DNA of 64,000 nucleotides, from positions 124,001 through 188,000 of the forward strand of contig NZ_QGLP01000006.1 of the NCBI RefSeq assembly GCF_003202915.1, given 5' to 3'. The notes below the pieces were generated by a model. The model made no database searches. It was given only the letters and a program-made list of their open reading frames with translations, and had not been told where the DNA came from. Source of the DNA: Gilliamella apicola (GTDB taxonomy: Bacteria; Pseudomonadota; Gammaproteobacteria; Enterobacterales; Orbaceae). Each line of letters starts with the position of its first letter. Position 1 is the stretch's first letter. The position numbers and the translations under genes were made by a program. Below, one piece after another: positions 10,265-19,401 of this stretch.

Positions 10265-11041
10265 ATGACTGAACAACAGAACGAATATCAAAGACTTTAC
10301 CAAGTTATCGCCACAGAACTTAAAAACCGAATTATTGACGGCATTTATCCGGTAGGAAGTAAACTACCATCTGAAAGATTGATTTGTGAAGAATTAAAAG
10401 TAAGCCGTTCAGTTGTCAGAGAAGCCATCATCATGCTAGAAGTTGAAGGCTATGTTGATGCAAGAAAAGGTTCTGGGATTCATGTTATCGCCAATAGTTT
10501 ACAACCCAATGTCCTAACCGCTTCACAAGGGCTAAATTTCTCAACTACAGGACCATTTGAATTATTACAGGCCCGTCAACTTATTGAAAGTAATATTGCC
10601 GAATTTGCAGCAACACAAATCACTAAAGACGACATCGTCAAATTATTAGAAATTCAGCATAACGCTAAAAAAGAAGATCATTATCGGGATTCAGATTGGG
10701 ATCTAAAATTCCATACGCAAATTGCCATGATCACCCGCAATACCGCTTTAATTACCATCGTTCAAGAAGCTTGGCAACAACGAACATTGAACCCTATGTG
10801 GAAAAAACTGCATGAACATGTACAACAACAAGACATTGAAAGTTGGTGGCAAGAACATGATAAAATATTAGAAGCGCTCATTAATCGCGATCCTAAAGCG
10901 GCCAAACTAGCTATGTGGCAACATTTAGAAAATACCAAAAAAATGTTATTTGATGCCGCAAGTGAAGATTTTGAGACCAAACGGGATCACTATCTATTTT
11001 CTGATAATCCGGTGATAAGTATTAATGAAAAATTAAGTTAA
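10265..11041 (+). CDS. exuR: Hexuronate repressor ExuR, GntR/FadR subfamily
   Basis: DNA-binding repressor of hexuronate genes, presumably released by galacturonate or tagaturonate. Residues 10-80 form the GntR winged helix ([47 protein letters not shown], read in segments), closer to E. coli ExuR than to UxaR-like UxuR in this block. Residues 95-240 are the helical FCD effector domain with conserved metal-binding-type Asp/His positions. It is divergent from exuT across a 246-bp regulatory region. An AAAGGA lies rather far (16 nt) upstream of the ATG, so initiation may be weak. Confidence 0.88.
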   Translation: MTEQQNEYQRLYQVIATELKNRIIDGIYPVGSKLPSERLICEELKVSRSVVREAIIMLEVEGYVDARKGSGIHVIANSLQPNVLTASQGLNFSTTGPFELLQARQLIESNIAEFAATQITKDDIVKLLEIQHNAKKEDHYRDSDWDLKFHTQIAMITRNTALITIVQEAWQQRTLNPMWKKLHEHVQQQDIESWWQEHDKILEALINRDPKAAKLAMWQHLENTKKMLFDAASEDFETKRDHYLFSDNPVISINEKLS

Positions 11042-11459
11042 GTCAATTTATAACCTATTGATAATCATCACGTTATAATTAACGTCAGGATAATAGATAA
11101 CATAATTTGCCATTAATACATGACAAAACTGTAGCTTAGGTTATAGCCAATTAGCCGATTATGACGTTTAAATATTCATCTATTTACTTTTAATGTGAGT
11201 AAACAGAAATGTGGCGTTTTTTAAACTAAAAAATTTAAATATCATCATAATTTTTTATATTAACTTATTGGAAAGATTTTTTAACATCATTGATCGCAAC
11301 ACAAATAATAATTTCGAAGATAAATATTTAAAACAACTTCATGATAATTTAACAAATATTAATGATAGTAGATAAGAAATAAAATGATGATAAAATACCC
11401 GCATTAAAATATAAAAAACATTCACTTCCGTGAGATAGTCGCGCTTATGAAGCACAATA
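11042..11459 (+). other. 418-bp AT-rich spacer, no gene seen
   Basis: Between exuR and the LacI-type regulator. Only a small inverted repeat (ACGTTA-4-TAACGT, 11070-11085) just past exuR stands out. No open frame with a ribosome site and no tRNA-like fold was found; the promoter of the downstream regulator must lie here. Confidence 0.5.
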
Positions 11460-12482
11460 ATGAGTATAAGAATGATAAAGAAAAGAACCGGATTATTAGA
11501 TATTGCTAAACAAGTTGGAGTAAGTAAAGCAACAGTAAGTCGTTATTTGAATACGCCTGATCTGGTATCACCCTCATTACAAAAACGCATTTCAACAGTT
11601 ATAGAAACCCTAGGATATTTACCCAATAAAGTCCCCAATATGTTATCCCATGCAAAAAGCCACGCAATAGGTGTCATTTTGCCGTCAGTAACTAATCAAA
11701 TCTTCACCGAAGTTTTACAAGGTATCGAAACAATTACTGACCAAAATAATTATCAAGTCATGATAGCCCATACAGGACGTCACAAAGATAAAGAAGAGAT
11801 GAGACTACGTTCGCTACTGTCTTATAATATTGATGGTTTAATTCTCACGGAACGAAATCATTCCCCCGCATCTCTGAAAATGATCCAATTAGCCAACATC
11901 CCCGTGGTTGAAATAATGGACTGTATTAGCCCTTGTATTGATATGGCGGTTGGCTATGATAATTTTAAAGCCTCAAAAAATATGGTTGAACGTATGATAA
12001 AAACCAACAAAAAAAATATTGTCTATTTAAGTAGTCAATTAAATGAAAGAGGCACTTTACGTAAAGATGGTTACCAAGCGGCAATGGCTGAACATAATTT
12101 AGAGACCTTTACTATCTTATCAAATGAGGTCACTTCTTATACACTTGGCGAACAATTACTCACTCAAGTATTGAATGAATACCCGCAAGTTGATGGCATA
12201 TTTTGCAGCAATGATAGTCTTGCTTTAGGGGTACTTTTTGCCTGCCAACGACGTAATATTGCTATTCCTCAACAAATCGCCATAGCCGGTTTTCATGGAT
12301 ATGATATCGGACAATCAGTAAATCCCAAACTATCATCGGTTTTAACACCGAAGTTCGAAATGGGAAAAATTGCCGCAGAAATATTACTCAAACGGTTAAA
12401 TGGAAAACTCATATCCTCTAATGTAGTTGAACTTCCTGTCCAATATATTGAAGGAGAAAGTATAGCTAACTATCACGGTTAA
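11460..12482 (+). CDS. LacI-family regulator, GntR (gluconate repressor)-like
   Basis: Transcription repressor of 340 aa. Residues 12-65 are the LacI helix-turn-helix and hinge (LLDIAKQVGVSKATVSRYLN), followed by a periplasmic-binding-type effector domain. The core reads very like E. coli GntR: IGVILPSVTNQIFTEVLQGI, NIDGLILTERNHSPASLKMI, VGYDNFKAS, IFCSNDSLALG and AGFHGYDIGQS. The effector is therefore probably a sugar acid related to gluconate or ketogluconate. It lies just upstream of, and reads toward, an operon preceded by two GAAACCGGTTTC half-palindromes of LacI type, its likely operators. The start at 11460 or the ATG at 11472 are both possible, as neither has a strong ribosome site. 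Confidence 0.88.
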   Translation: MSIRMIKKRTGLLDIAKQVGVSKATVSRYLNTPDLVSPSLQKRISTVIETLGYLPNKVPNMLSHAKSHAIGVILPSVTNQIFTEVLQGIETITDQNNYQVMIAHTGRHKDKEEMRLRSLLSYNIDGLILTERNHSPASLKMIQLANIPVVEIMDCISPCIDMAVGYDNFKASKNMVERMIKTNKKNIVYLSSQLNERGTLRKDGYQAAMAEHNLETFTILSNEVTSYTLGEQLLTQVLNEYPQVDGIFCSNDSLALGVLFACQRRNIAIPQQIAIAGFHGYDIGQSVNPKLSSVLTPKFEMGKIAAEILLKRLNGKLISSNVVELPVQYIEGESIANYHG

Positions 12483-12794
12483 TCACTGATGATTATTAAC
12501 TATTTTTAATTAGAAATATCTAGATAGATATAATAGGTATATTACAAAAATTAACCAACATGACCCTATAACCATCATCAAAATAGGTTTGCATGAGCCA
12601 ATAACACTAAGTTTTACAAAACGCCAAAAACTGATTACTTGTGCATAGCAGAAAATAGATCACAATCAAAGTAATCACTAAAAATAGATTCAAGAAAACA
12701 GATCTTCTTAAAAAATTAGGCTAATAATTGCGTTAACTAGGCCTTAATATAAAAGTTATTTAAATTTGATCTATTTTTATACTTTTTTTAAAAA

Positions 12795-12837
12795 TGTGAT
12801 CTCGCCAACAGATTTTACCTTTCCAATTTAATATACT
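12795..12837 (+). promoter_or_regulatory. Class II CRP-type promoter of the PTS/KDPG-aldolase operon
   Basis: TGTGATCTCGCCAACA (12795-12810, centre 12802.5) resembles a CRP site and is followed by a -10 TATACT at 12832-12837. A start at about 12844 puts the CRP centre at -41.5. There is no recognisable -35, as expected for a CRP-dependent class II promoter. The spacing from CRP centre to -10 is the same as at exuT. Confidence 0.6.
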
Positions 12838-12855
12838 CAAAAAATATAAATAACT

Positions 12856-12894
12856 AATGAAACCGGTTTCTTTGCAAAAGAAACCGGTTTCATT
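12856..12894 (+). promoter_or_regulatory. Double LacI-type operator (39-bp palindrome)
   Basis: Two copies of the 12-bp palindrome GAAACCGGTTTC (12859-12870 and 12880-12891) lie 21 bp apart centre to centre, two helical turns. They are nested in a larger perfect inverted repeat of 18-bp arms with a 3-bp centre. Placement about +13 to +51 from the predicted start fits repression by the neighbouring GntR-like LacI protein. A smaller inverted repeat (GGAAATT-6-AATTTCC, 12895-12914) abuts it. Confidence 0.82.
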
Positions 12895-12979
12895 GGAAAT
12901 TTCAAGCAATTTCCAGCAGTTATTTTTTTAAAACCAAAATTAAATTAACTCGATCTAGAGATGAATAGGAGCACTACCA

Positions 12980-13933
12980 ATGGCAGTAGTTTTAACCACC
13001 GCTAGAGCATTTGCCACATGCGATGCGGCCAAAAAAGTTTTAGAGGATGCCGGACACGAGATCCGCATTGTTACTCCAGATAAACCATTAAAAGCTGAAG
13101 AATTAATACCTTTAGTAAAAGATATTGATGCGCTTATAGCTGGTTTAGATTTTATAACTTCTGACGTGATTAATGCCGCAGCAAATTTAAAAATCATTGC
13201 CCGAAACGGGGTCGGTTATGATCGTGTAGATTTAATCGCCGCAAAAAAAAATAACATCGTCGTTACCGTTACGCCAGGCACAAACAGTTTATCGGTTTGT
13301 GAACTTGCTTTTTCCTTCATTACCGGATTGGCGCGTAAAATTCATGTTATGGACACAAGTGTCTGTTCTGGCTCATGGAAAAGAGAAGATGGTGTTGAAT
13401 TAAGTGGTAAAACTATTGCCATTTTCGGAACAGGCTCTATTGGTCGAAACCTTGCCATACGCTGTTCGGCATTTGGTATGAAGGTTATTGCATATGATCT
13501 CTATCCGAATGTAGAACTTCAAGAAAAATATGGTGTGACATATTATGACTCTATGACACCGTTATTCGAATTAGCAGATTTTATCTCCCTGCATCTTCCG
13601 GCAACCGAACAAACTCGAGGAATGATCAACCAAGAAAACATCAGCAAAATGAAAAAAGGTGTTTACATCATTAATACCGCGCGTGGAGATTTAATTAATA
13701 ATGATGATCTCTATGATGCTTTAACCAGTGGTTATGTCGGCGGTGTTGGCCTAGACACCTTCACTGAAGAACCTTTCACCGATTCTCGATTTTTTAATCA
13801 TAAAAATGTCATTTTAACACCGCATACAGGGGCATTTACCCAAGATGCCATTGTAAAAACATTAGTTATGGCAGCGCAAGACGTTGTCAGAGTACTTAAC
13901 GGCAATAAGCCATTACATTCAGTAAATCAGTAA
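12980..13933 (+). CDS. D-isomer-specific 2-hydroxyacid dehydrogenase
   Basis: NAD(P)-dependent interconversion of a 2-keto acid and a D-2-hydroxy acid. The 317-aa protein has the family fold: Rossmann motif GTGSIG near residue 155, and the catalytic triad Arg in NTARGD, Glu in FTEEPF and His in TPHTG. AGGAG lies 8 nt before the ATG. It is first in an operon with a KDPG aldolase and a mannose-family PTS. In that setting one reading is reduction of a phosphorylated 2-ketosugar acid (for example 6-phospho-2-ketogluconate to 6-phosphogluconate, as KguD does). SerA-like or lactate dehydrogenase roles cannot be excluded. No ACT domain is present, which argues against a typical biosynthetic SerA. 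Confidence 0.85.
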   Translation: MAVVLTTARAFATCDAAKKVLEDAGHEIRIVTPDKPLKAEELIPLVKDIDALIAGLDFITSDVINAAANLKIIARNGVGYDRVDLIAAKKNNIVVTVTPGTNSLSVCELAFSFITGLARKIHVMDTSVCSGSWKREDGVELSGKTIAIFGTGSIGRNLAIRCSAFGMKVIAYDLYPNVELQEKYGVTYYDSMTPLFELADFISLHLPATEQTRGMINQENISKMKKGVYIINTARGDLINNDDLYDALTSGYVGGVGLDTFTEEPFTDSRFFNHKNVILTPHTGAFTQDAIVKTLVMAAQDVVRVLNGNKPLHSVNQ

Positions 13934-14021
13934 AGATTAACCATGAAAAGTCAATATATTCAATATTGATGATTTTGGTATAAGACAAATAAAATTTTAT
14001 TCATTATAAGAGGTTAATAAC

Positions 14022-14672
14022 ATGAAAAATTGGAAAAAATCAGCAGAAGCAGTTTTATCTTTAGGGCCAGTAGTTCCGGTAATTGTAATTGAAGATGTTA
14101 ATGATGCCGTGCCATTAGCAAAAGCACTTATTGCTGGAGGGGTAAAAGTGTTAGAAGTGACTTTACGTACCTCATGTGGGCTTGAGGCAATTAAAAAAAT
14201 TATTGCAGAAGTTCCTGAGGCTGTAGTAGGCGCAGGAACGGTCACCTCGGTTGAACAACTTAAAGAAGTCACAAAAGCGGGGGTTGAGTTTATTATCACG
14301 CCAGGATTAACGCCAGCTATTCTAAAAGCAGCTGTTGAAGGTCCGGTACCGGTAATTCCGGGTATAGCAACAATGGGCGAATTGATGACAGCTAAAGAAG
14401 CGGGATTAACGGCATTTAAATTTTTCCCGGCTGAAATAAATGGCGGTATAGCCGCACTTAAAGCATTTGCAGGTCCAATTCCAGATGCAAAATTTTGCCC
14501 AACAGGCGGAATTAATCTAAACAACTACCGAGATTATCTATCACTTAAAAATGTAATTTGTGTTGGTGGTTCTTGGTTTGTGCCAACTAATTTTATTCGC
14601 GAAGGAAATTTCTTAGGAATAACTACATTGGCTAAAGAGGCAGTAGAAGGCGCCAAAAAATTAGCCTGCTAG
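14022..14672 (+). CDS. eda: KDPG/KHG aldolase
   Basis: Cleaves 2-keto-3-deoxy-6-phosphogluconate to pyruvate and glyceraldehyde-3-phosphate. The 216-aa class I aldolase has Glu in LEVTLRT (about residue 47), the Schiff-base Lys in AFKFFPAE (about 132), and FCPTGGI and VGGSWFVP phosphate-binding loops. AGAGG sits 8 nt before the ATG. It is 88 bp after the dehydrogenase and 108 bp before the PTS genes. It can serve both the PTS substrate of this operon and the 2-keto-3-deoxygluconate made by UxaA after phosphorylation. No KDG kinase or Edd is visible in the window. Confidence 0.92.
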   Translation: MKNWKKSAEAVLSLGPVVPVIVIEDVNDAVPLAKALIAGGVKVLEVTLRTSCGLEAIKKIIAEVPEAVVGAGTVTSVEQLKEVTKAGVEFIITPGLTPAILKAAVEGPVPVIPGIATMGELMTAKEAGLTAFKFFPAEINGGIAALKAFAGPIPDAKFCPTGGINLNNYRDYLSLKNVICVGGSWFVPTNFIREGNFLGITTLAKEAVEGAKKLAC

Positions 14673-14780
14673 CATAAATAACCACATGAATAACTACATG
14701 AATAAATTTTAGTTATCAAGTCATGTGATGTGTTTTTTATTAACTTATCACAATAAATATTTAAACAATGGAATAAATAT

Positions 14781-15614
14781 ATGCATGTAACTTTTCTTCA
14801 AGCATTACTAGTTGCTATTTGGATAGCGCTAGTTATGTCAAGAGCCTTTCTTGGCGGTGCGACAACTACACTCAGATTTTCACCTATGATGACTGGTTTA
14901 GTAGTGGGTATAGTATTTAATGATGTTCATAATGCCATGATAGCCACAGCAGCTATCCAGTTAATTTATATGGGAGTTTTTTCACCGGGCGGGCAAATGC
15001 CATCCGAACCTGCAATTGCAACGGCAATAGCCGTACCTGTGACACTGCTCGGTAACATGTCACCGGAAACCGCTGTTGGTGTTGCGGTACCTGTCGGTCT
15101 ATTGGGATCTTACTTATATCAATTAAGATTTTTCGTAAATACATTTGCTATGCAACGATTCACTGACAAATTTGCAGCCAAAGGTAGTAGTACCGGATTA
15201 ACTTTCTCAATTATTGGTATTCCGATTATCATTGCTTTCATTATCTTTATACCATTTATGTTTACTGCTTTATATTATGGCGCCCCATTTATTGCAGATT
15301 TAATCAAAACAAATTCAAGTAGTTTTATATTCCATATCCTTAACGTTATTGGCGGAGGTTTAGCCGCTGTAGGTATAGCTGTAACTGTCTATGTTATCGG
15401 TAAACGTAGTTATATTATTTTCTTCCTATTAGCCTATTTTGTTGCGGTTATTGCCAAACCACTAAGTATAACTATGGTCACCTATGCGATTCTTGGTGCC
15501 ATTATTGCTTTCATTTTTGTTCTAGCTAAATCTGAAACCTTTAATGCGATTAAAGATAATTTAGGTTCTGGTAGTGAAGGAACAGGGTTTAATCAAGACG
15601 AAGATGATTATTAA
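14781..15614 (+). CDS. PTS mannose/fructose/sorbose family, IIC component
   Basis: Membrane permease subunit of a mannose-family phosphotransferase system, 277 aa, with about eight hydrophobic segments and the family block IQLIYMGVFSPGGQMPSEPAIATAIAVP. It partners the IID that follows 41 bp later. The acidic C-terminal tail (NQDEDDY) is normal for the class. The substrate is unknown; the operon with an aldolase and a hydroxyacid dehydrogenase favours a sugar acid. Other mannose-family systems take up glucosaminate or amino sugars, so this is inference. Confidence 0.92.
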   Translation: MHVTFLQALLVAIWIALVMSRAFLGGATTTLRFSPMMTGLVVGIVFNDVHNAMIATAAIQLIYMGVFSPGGQMPSEPAIATAIAVPVTLLGNMSPETAVGVAVPVGLLGSYLYQLRFFVNTFAMQRFTDKFAAKGSSTGLTFSIIGIPIIIAFIIFIPFMFTALYYGAPFIADLIKTNSSSFIFHILNVIGGGLAAVGIAVTVYVIGKRSYIIFFLLAYFVAVIAKPLSITMVTYAILGAIIAFIFVLAKSETFNAIKDNLGSGSEGTGFNQDEDDY

Positions 15615-15655
15615 TAGTATCAGATTAATAAGCAAATTTTTAGAAGGTATATACT

Positions 15656-16516
15656 ATGACAGAAATTCAACAAAAAAGTATCAATTTAAAACCTGAAGAG
15701 ATCACCCAAAAAGATGTCGTGATAGCATGGTTAAGATTTTATTATGCAAACGAAATTCCACATGCGTTTGATCGCTATATTGCCGCCTCACTATTGTGGG
15801 CATTAATGCCAATTCTTAAAAAACTTTATAAAGATAAAAATGATTTAATTGCTGCTTATCAAAGACATTTATTATTTTTTAACACCCAGTTAGCTTGGGG
15901 TGGCGGTACTATCACCGGTATCATGGCTTCGCTCGAATCTGTCCGCGCTAACGATACTTATGAGGGAAAACCACTTAGTATTGATGATAATTTATTATAT
16001 AACACTAAAGCTGGATTAATGGGAGCATTAGCCGGCATCGGTGACTCCATAGATTCAGGCACTATGCAATATATATTTATTGCAATCGCCCTACCATGGG
16101 CGCAAGAAGGCATGGCAATAGGTGCTTTATTCCCATTCATTGCATTTTCGCTGTATCAAATAATGATTGGTTATTACTTCAGTCAATTAGGTTTCAAACT
16201 TGGTAGAAACGCAGCAACTGAAGTGGTGGGTAACAGTATGCAAATGCTAATTGAGGGGTTATCTATCCTAGGATTATTCATGATGGGGATTTTGGCCGCA
16301 AACTATATTAAAGTCACCTCAAGTCTCTCTTTTGAACTCTCTGGCAAAAACTTCGTTATCCAAGAAACACTAGATAAGATTCTCCCGGGAATTTTACCGT
16401 TAGTTGTTGTTAGTGGGTTATATCTCTATTTTGCGAAAAAAGGACTGAAAGTTACCAATGCTTTAATTGGCCTCACGGTAATTTTAGGTGTGCTAGCCGC
16501 AATAGGGATTTTGTAA
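15656..16516 (+). CDS. PTS mannose/fructose/sorbose family, IID component
   Basis: Second membrane subunit of the mannose-type permease, 286 aa. It shows the IID hallmarks HLLFFNTQLAWGGGTITGIMASLE and LMGALAGIGDSIDSGTMQYI, and a hydrophobic C-terminus (LTVILGVLAAIGIL). It binds IIC to form the sugar channel that IIB phosphorylates at. Start ATG at 15656 follows AGAAGG. Confidence 0.93.
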   Translation: MTEIQQKSINLKPEEITQKDVVIAWLRFYYANEIPHAFDRYIAASLLWALMPILKKLYKDKNDLIAAYQRHLLFFNTQLAWGGGTITGIMASLESVRANDTYEGKPLSIDDNLLYNTKAGLMGALAGIGDSIDSGTMQYIFIAIALPWAQEGMAIGALFPFIAFSLYQIMIGYYFSQLGFKLGRNAATEVVGNSMQMLIEGLSILGLFMMGILAANYIKVTSSLSFELSGKNFVIQETLDKILPGILPLVVVSGLYLYFAKKGLKVTNALIGLTVILGVLAAIGIL

Positions 16517-16549
16517 GTTAACTTATTATATAAAGGAAGAAACTTAATT

Positions 16550-17047
16550 ATGGGTAAAGTTGTTTTAGCTCGTGTAGATAGTCGGTTAATTCATGGACAA
16601 GTTGCGACCAATGTTTCAAAGTCAGTTGGTGCAAATGCTCTCTTTGTTGCTGATGATGTATCTGCACATGATGAATTTACTAAAAATATTATTTTGGGTG
16701 CAGCATCACGTACCGGTTACAAAATCCGCGTATTAAAAGAAGATGGTGCAATAAGATATTGGCAGGATAGGCAATACGACGATTTTAATGTCATGCTAAT
16801 TACTAAAAGTATTGAAGTTATGCATAAAATTATTAAAGGTGGTGTGCCGGTGGAAAATCTCAATCTTGGCGGAATTCCACAGTCGCCGGGAACAACACCT
16901 GTGATTAGTCAAGTTGCCATAACCCAAGCGCAATTAGATCTATTAGTGGATTTACAAACTCGTTACCCTAACATGAATATTTTTTTCCAAGCAACGCCTT
17001 CACTAAAAAAAGTAACTTTAGCTGAAGCCGTTAAACTATTTTCCTAA
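16550..17047 (+). CDS. PTS mannose/fructose/sorbose family, IIB component
   Basis: Cytoplasmic phosphocarrier of 165 aa. The active-site His15 lies in RVDSRLIHGQVAT, the signature of mannose-type IIB, which transfers phosphate from IIA to the incoming sugar. AAGGAAG precedes the ATG. IIB and IIA are separate genes here, unlike E. coli ManX where they are fused. Confidence 0.94.
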   Translation: MGKVVLARVDSRLIHGQVATNVSKSVGANALFVADDVSAHDEFTKNIILGAASRTGYKIRVLKEDGAIRYWQDRQYDDFNVMLITKSIEVMHKIIKGGVPVENLNLGGIPQSPGTTPVISQVAITQAQLDLLVDLQTRYPNMNIFFQATPSLKKVTLAEAVKLFS

Positions 17048-17063
17048 GTAAGAGGAAGTTAAC

Positions 17064-17507
17064 ATGATTGGAATCTTATTAATAAGTCATGGAAAAATGG
17101 CTGAGGGAATAAAAGATAGTGTTGAGATGATTGTTGGTCAAGCTGAGCAGTTTGAAACATTAGCATTAATTCCCGGTCAAGACATTGAAGAATTGAAAAC
17201 TAATATCCGAAAAAAAACTGAACAGTTAAATTCTGGTAATGGTGTGATTATTTTAGTCGATTTGTATGGTGCCTCGCCACACAATGCTTCAATGGCATGC
17301 ATTCCAGAATGGGAAAAACAAGGTATGAATATACGGGTGATCTCGGGTATGAATTTACCAATGACGATAACCGCAGTTTGTAATCGTGATTTCTTAACAA
17401 TATCGGATCTCACCTTAGCGATTATTGAAGCTGGTCAACAAGATATTAGAGATGTCATTGCAGAACTTCAAGCGTCAAAAAAAGTTATAAATAATGACGA
17501 TTATTAA
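17064..17507 (+). CDS. PTS mannose/fructose/sorbose family, IIA component
   Basis: Cytoplasmic phosphocarrier of 147 aa that accepts phosphate from HPr on His9 (GILLISHGKMAEG) and passes it to IIB. It has the expected ILVDLYGASPHNA block mid-protein. It is 16 bp after IIB and last in the operon; a hairpin follows. With IIC, IID and IIB it completes a four-gene permease. Confidence 0.94.
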   Translation: MIGILLISHGKMAEGIKDSVEMIVGQAEQFETLALIPGQDIEELKTNIRKKTEQLNSGNGVIILVDLYGASPHNASMACIPEWEKQGMNIRVISGMNLPMTITAVCNRDFLTISDLTLAIIEAGQQDIRDVIAELQASKKVINNDDY

Positions 17508-17536
17508 TAAATGAAATAAATTAGGGAATTACTAAT

Positions 17537-17571
17537 AATGACTGATAGTGATAAAACGGCTATCAGTCATT
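17537..17571 (+). terminator. Hairpin ending the PTS operon
   Basis: A 12-bp perfect stem (AATGACTGATAG / CTATCAGTCATT) with an 11-nt loop lies 30 bp past the IIA stop. The T-tract after it is weak (ATATAGTTTT), so it may be a modest terminator or 3'-end stabiliser. Confidence 0.6.
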
Positions 17572-17614
17572 CATATAGTTTTCTAATTTTTCTAATTGAG
17601 TGATATAAGTGCCT

Positions 17615-18589
17615 ATGAACAGTTTAAAAGATTTAATATTTCGCTACTGCGTTTTATTTGGCAAACGGTTTTCATATAGAGAAAAAATAGCTTTTTTAAG
17701 AGTTATCTCTAAAGAGTTAATCCAGCTAGGTTATTATGTTGATGCAAAAATAGCTAAATTACAATTAGCTAAAAAAAAGTATGAAAATTACTATAATGCT
17801 TATATTGGCGATTTAGATAGCGCAGATGTAATTGTTTGTACCTATTATGATACTGGCGTCAATTACTTTAATTTGACTAAAATTTTTGCTTTTGAACAAC
17901 GTTTCAATAAGCGACGCTACTTTGGGGGACTAATCCCAGTATTCATGCTATTGGCTATCGCAATAAGCCTGAACCTATTTATCTTTCTTCCCAATATTAA
18001 AGCATCAGGAATTTATAGTATATCGGGCGCACTAGCGGCCATCGTTACCCTATCTGCCTTCTATATTATTTTGAAATTTAAAAATGGTATTTCCAATAAA
18101 AAGAATTTTGTCTGTAATACTTCAAGTATTTTGGTCATGTTAAACACAATAAATAAAATGAATAAATACCAAAAAAAGAGAGTTGCCTTTGTGCTATATG
18201 ACGGCGGATGTTCAAATCAATATGGTCTTAAAATGATTGAACATTATTCCGATAAGCTAAAAAAGAAGAAGTTTATTTTTCTCGATAGTTTAGGCAATAG
18301 CGAATCGTTATTATTTTTTAAACCAAAATCTTTTGAGTTTGCTGCCGAACATATTAATTTTTTAGACGGTAAACTTGAAACAACACTAAAAAAATACTTA
18401 ATGATTACAGCCGGAGCCCTAAATGAATACAATCAAGTTCAGATTAATAATGCGCATTCACGAGGTGACAATATCTTAGCGGATAGCATTATTGAAAAGC
18501 ATTCGAAATCGCTACATTCATTACTAACGCTATTAATAACCCCTGAAAAAAGCAAAAACCTAACCGATAAAGTTATCTTGGATAAGTAG
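17615..18589 (+). CDS. Membrane protein resembling a degenerate M28 peptidase
   Basis: I do not recognise this protein by name. It is about 324 aa with two adjacent membrane segments (about residues 107-130 and 135-160) separating two soluble parts. The soluble parts contain VIVCTYYDTG, VAFVLYDGGCSNQYGL and FIFLDSLGN. These sit where M28-type zinc aminopeptidases have a HxDT metal site, a DNEE-type acid site and a further Asp, but the His and the acidic pair are replaced. A non-catalytic relative is therefore a possibility, not a conclusion. The frame opens with GTG at 17609; the ATG at 17615 looks at least as likely. It stands alone between the PTS operon and lolA and is lysine-rich. Confidence 0.55.
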   Translation: MNSLKDLIFRYCVLFGKRFSYREKIAFLRVISKELIQLGYYVDAKIAKLQLAKKKYENYYNAYIGDLDSADVIVCTYYDTGVNYFNLTKIFAFEQRFNKRRYFGGLIPVFMLLAIAISLNLFIFLPNIKASGIYSISGALAAIVTLSAFYIILKFKNGISNKKNFVCNTSSILVMLNTINKMNKYQKKRVAFVLYDGGCSNQYGLKMIEHYSDKLKKKKFIFLDSLGNSESLLFFKPKSFEFAAEHINFLDGKLETTLKKYLMITAGALNEYNQVQINNAHSRGDNILADSIIEKHSKSLHSLLTLLITPEKSKNLTDKVILDK

Positions 18590-18642
18590 TTATGTTGGAG
18601 ATGTCGCTAACTTAAGACATCTCCACAATCTTTGTTAACTAA

Positions 18643-19236
18643 TCATCGCTGATCGTCAATAGTTACCCCAGCTGGTGGAGTGAATTTAAATTTATCAAGC
18701 GGAACTTTACCTAAAGTTTGTTTAGATAAATCATAAAAACTACGCTGACCATCCTCTTCAATAATCGTAAAATTGGAAATCATCCCTGTAGGTAAAACCG
18801 ATATAACATAATCTTGATTAGAACCGTCAGTTGGTTTAAGCGTAAAAGAGTCCTGTTTTCGTGTTACAGTATAGGTGTTCCAGATAGGATTATGACTATC
18901 AGTAATGAGTAACATTAAACGATTATCTACCATTTTTTTCAAACTCATTACACTCACTTGCTCAACCGCTGGAGTATATACCCACATATTTTTCCCATCA
19001 GAAATAATCGATGTTTCATCTGGCTCAGTCATGCTCCAATTAAAGTAATAAGGTCTTGTCACCCATAAATCACCTTTACCTTGTTGAACCGGTTGTTTAT
19101 CTGCCGTTTTGACATCTTGAGAAAAACGGGCATAAAATCCATCAATTTTTGCTAATCGTTCTTGTAACACTTCTTTATCTCCAGCCCATGCTGAAGCAGT
19201 TGTTAGTAATCCGATTAAGATTAAAAACTTCTTCAT
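18643..19236 (-). CDS. lolA: Outer-membrane lipoprotein carrier LolA
   Basis: Periplasmic chaperone that takes lipoproteins from LolCDE to LolB. The 197-aa protein has a signal peptide (MKKFLILIGLLTTASAWA) and typical LolA features: FYARFSQDVK, GDLWVTRPYYFNW and DGKNMWVYTP. The frame opens at a TTG at 19242, but AAGGA lies 6 nt before the ATG at 19236, which is the correct start. It is divergent from rarA; in E. coli the two genes run in the same direction. Confidence 0.95.
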   Translation of the reverse strand: MKKFLILIGLLTTASAWAGDKEVLQERLAKIDGFYARFSQDVKTADKQPVQQGKGDLWVTRPYYFNWSMTEPDETSIISDGKNMWVYTPAVEQVSVMSLKKMVDNRLMLLITDSHNPIWNTYTVTRKQDSFTLKPTDGSNQDYVISVLPTGMISNFTIIEEDGQRSFYDLSKQTLGKVPLDKFKFTPPAGVTIDDQR

Positions 19237-19401
19237 TACCAATCCTTATTCGTTTTGTTTAGTGTAGTATTTTAATAACTCATTTAGGTCAAAATATTAC
19301 CGTTTTTCTATTAGCGGGGAAAGATATTTTCTTTTCTTTTTCACTTATCAGTTAAGCAGTATATAATAGCCATATTTTGTAAATTTGGATAACGATGCAC
19401 C

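Noticed and set aside
12895-12914. Inverted repeat GGAAATT-6-AATTTCC as a terminator or riboswitch
   Set aside because: No T-run follows and no known riboswitch core is visible; it more likely belongs to the operator region.
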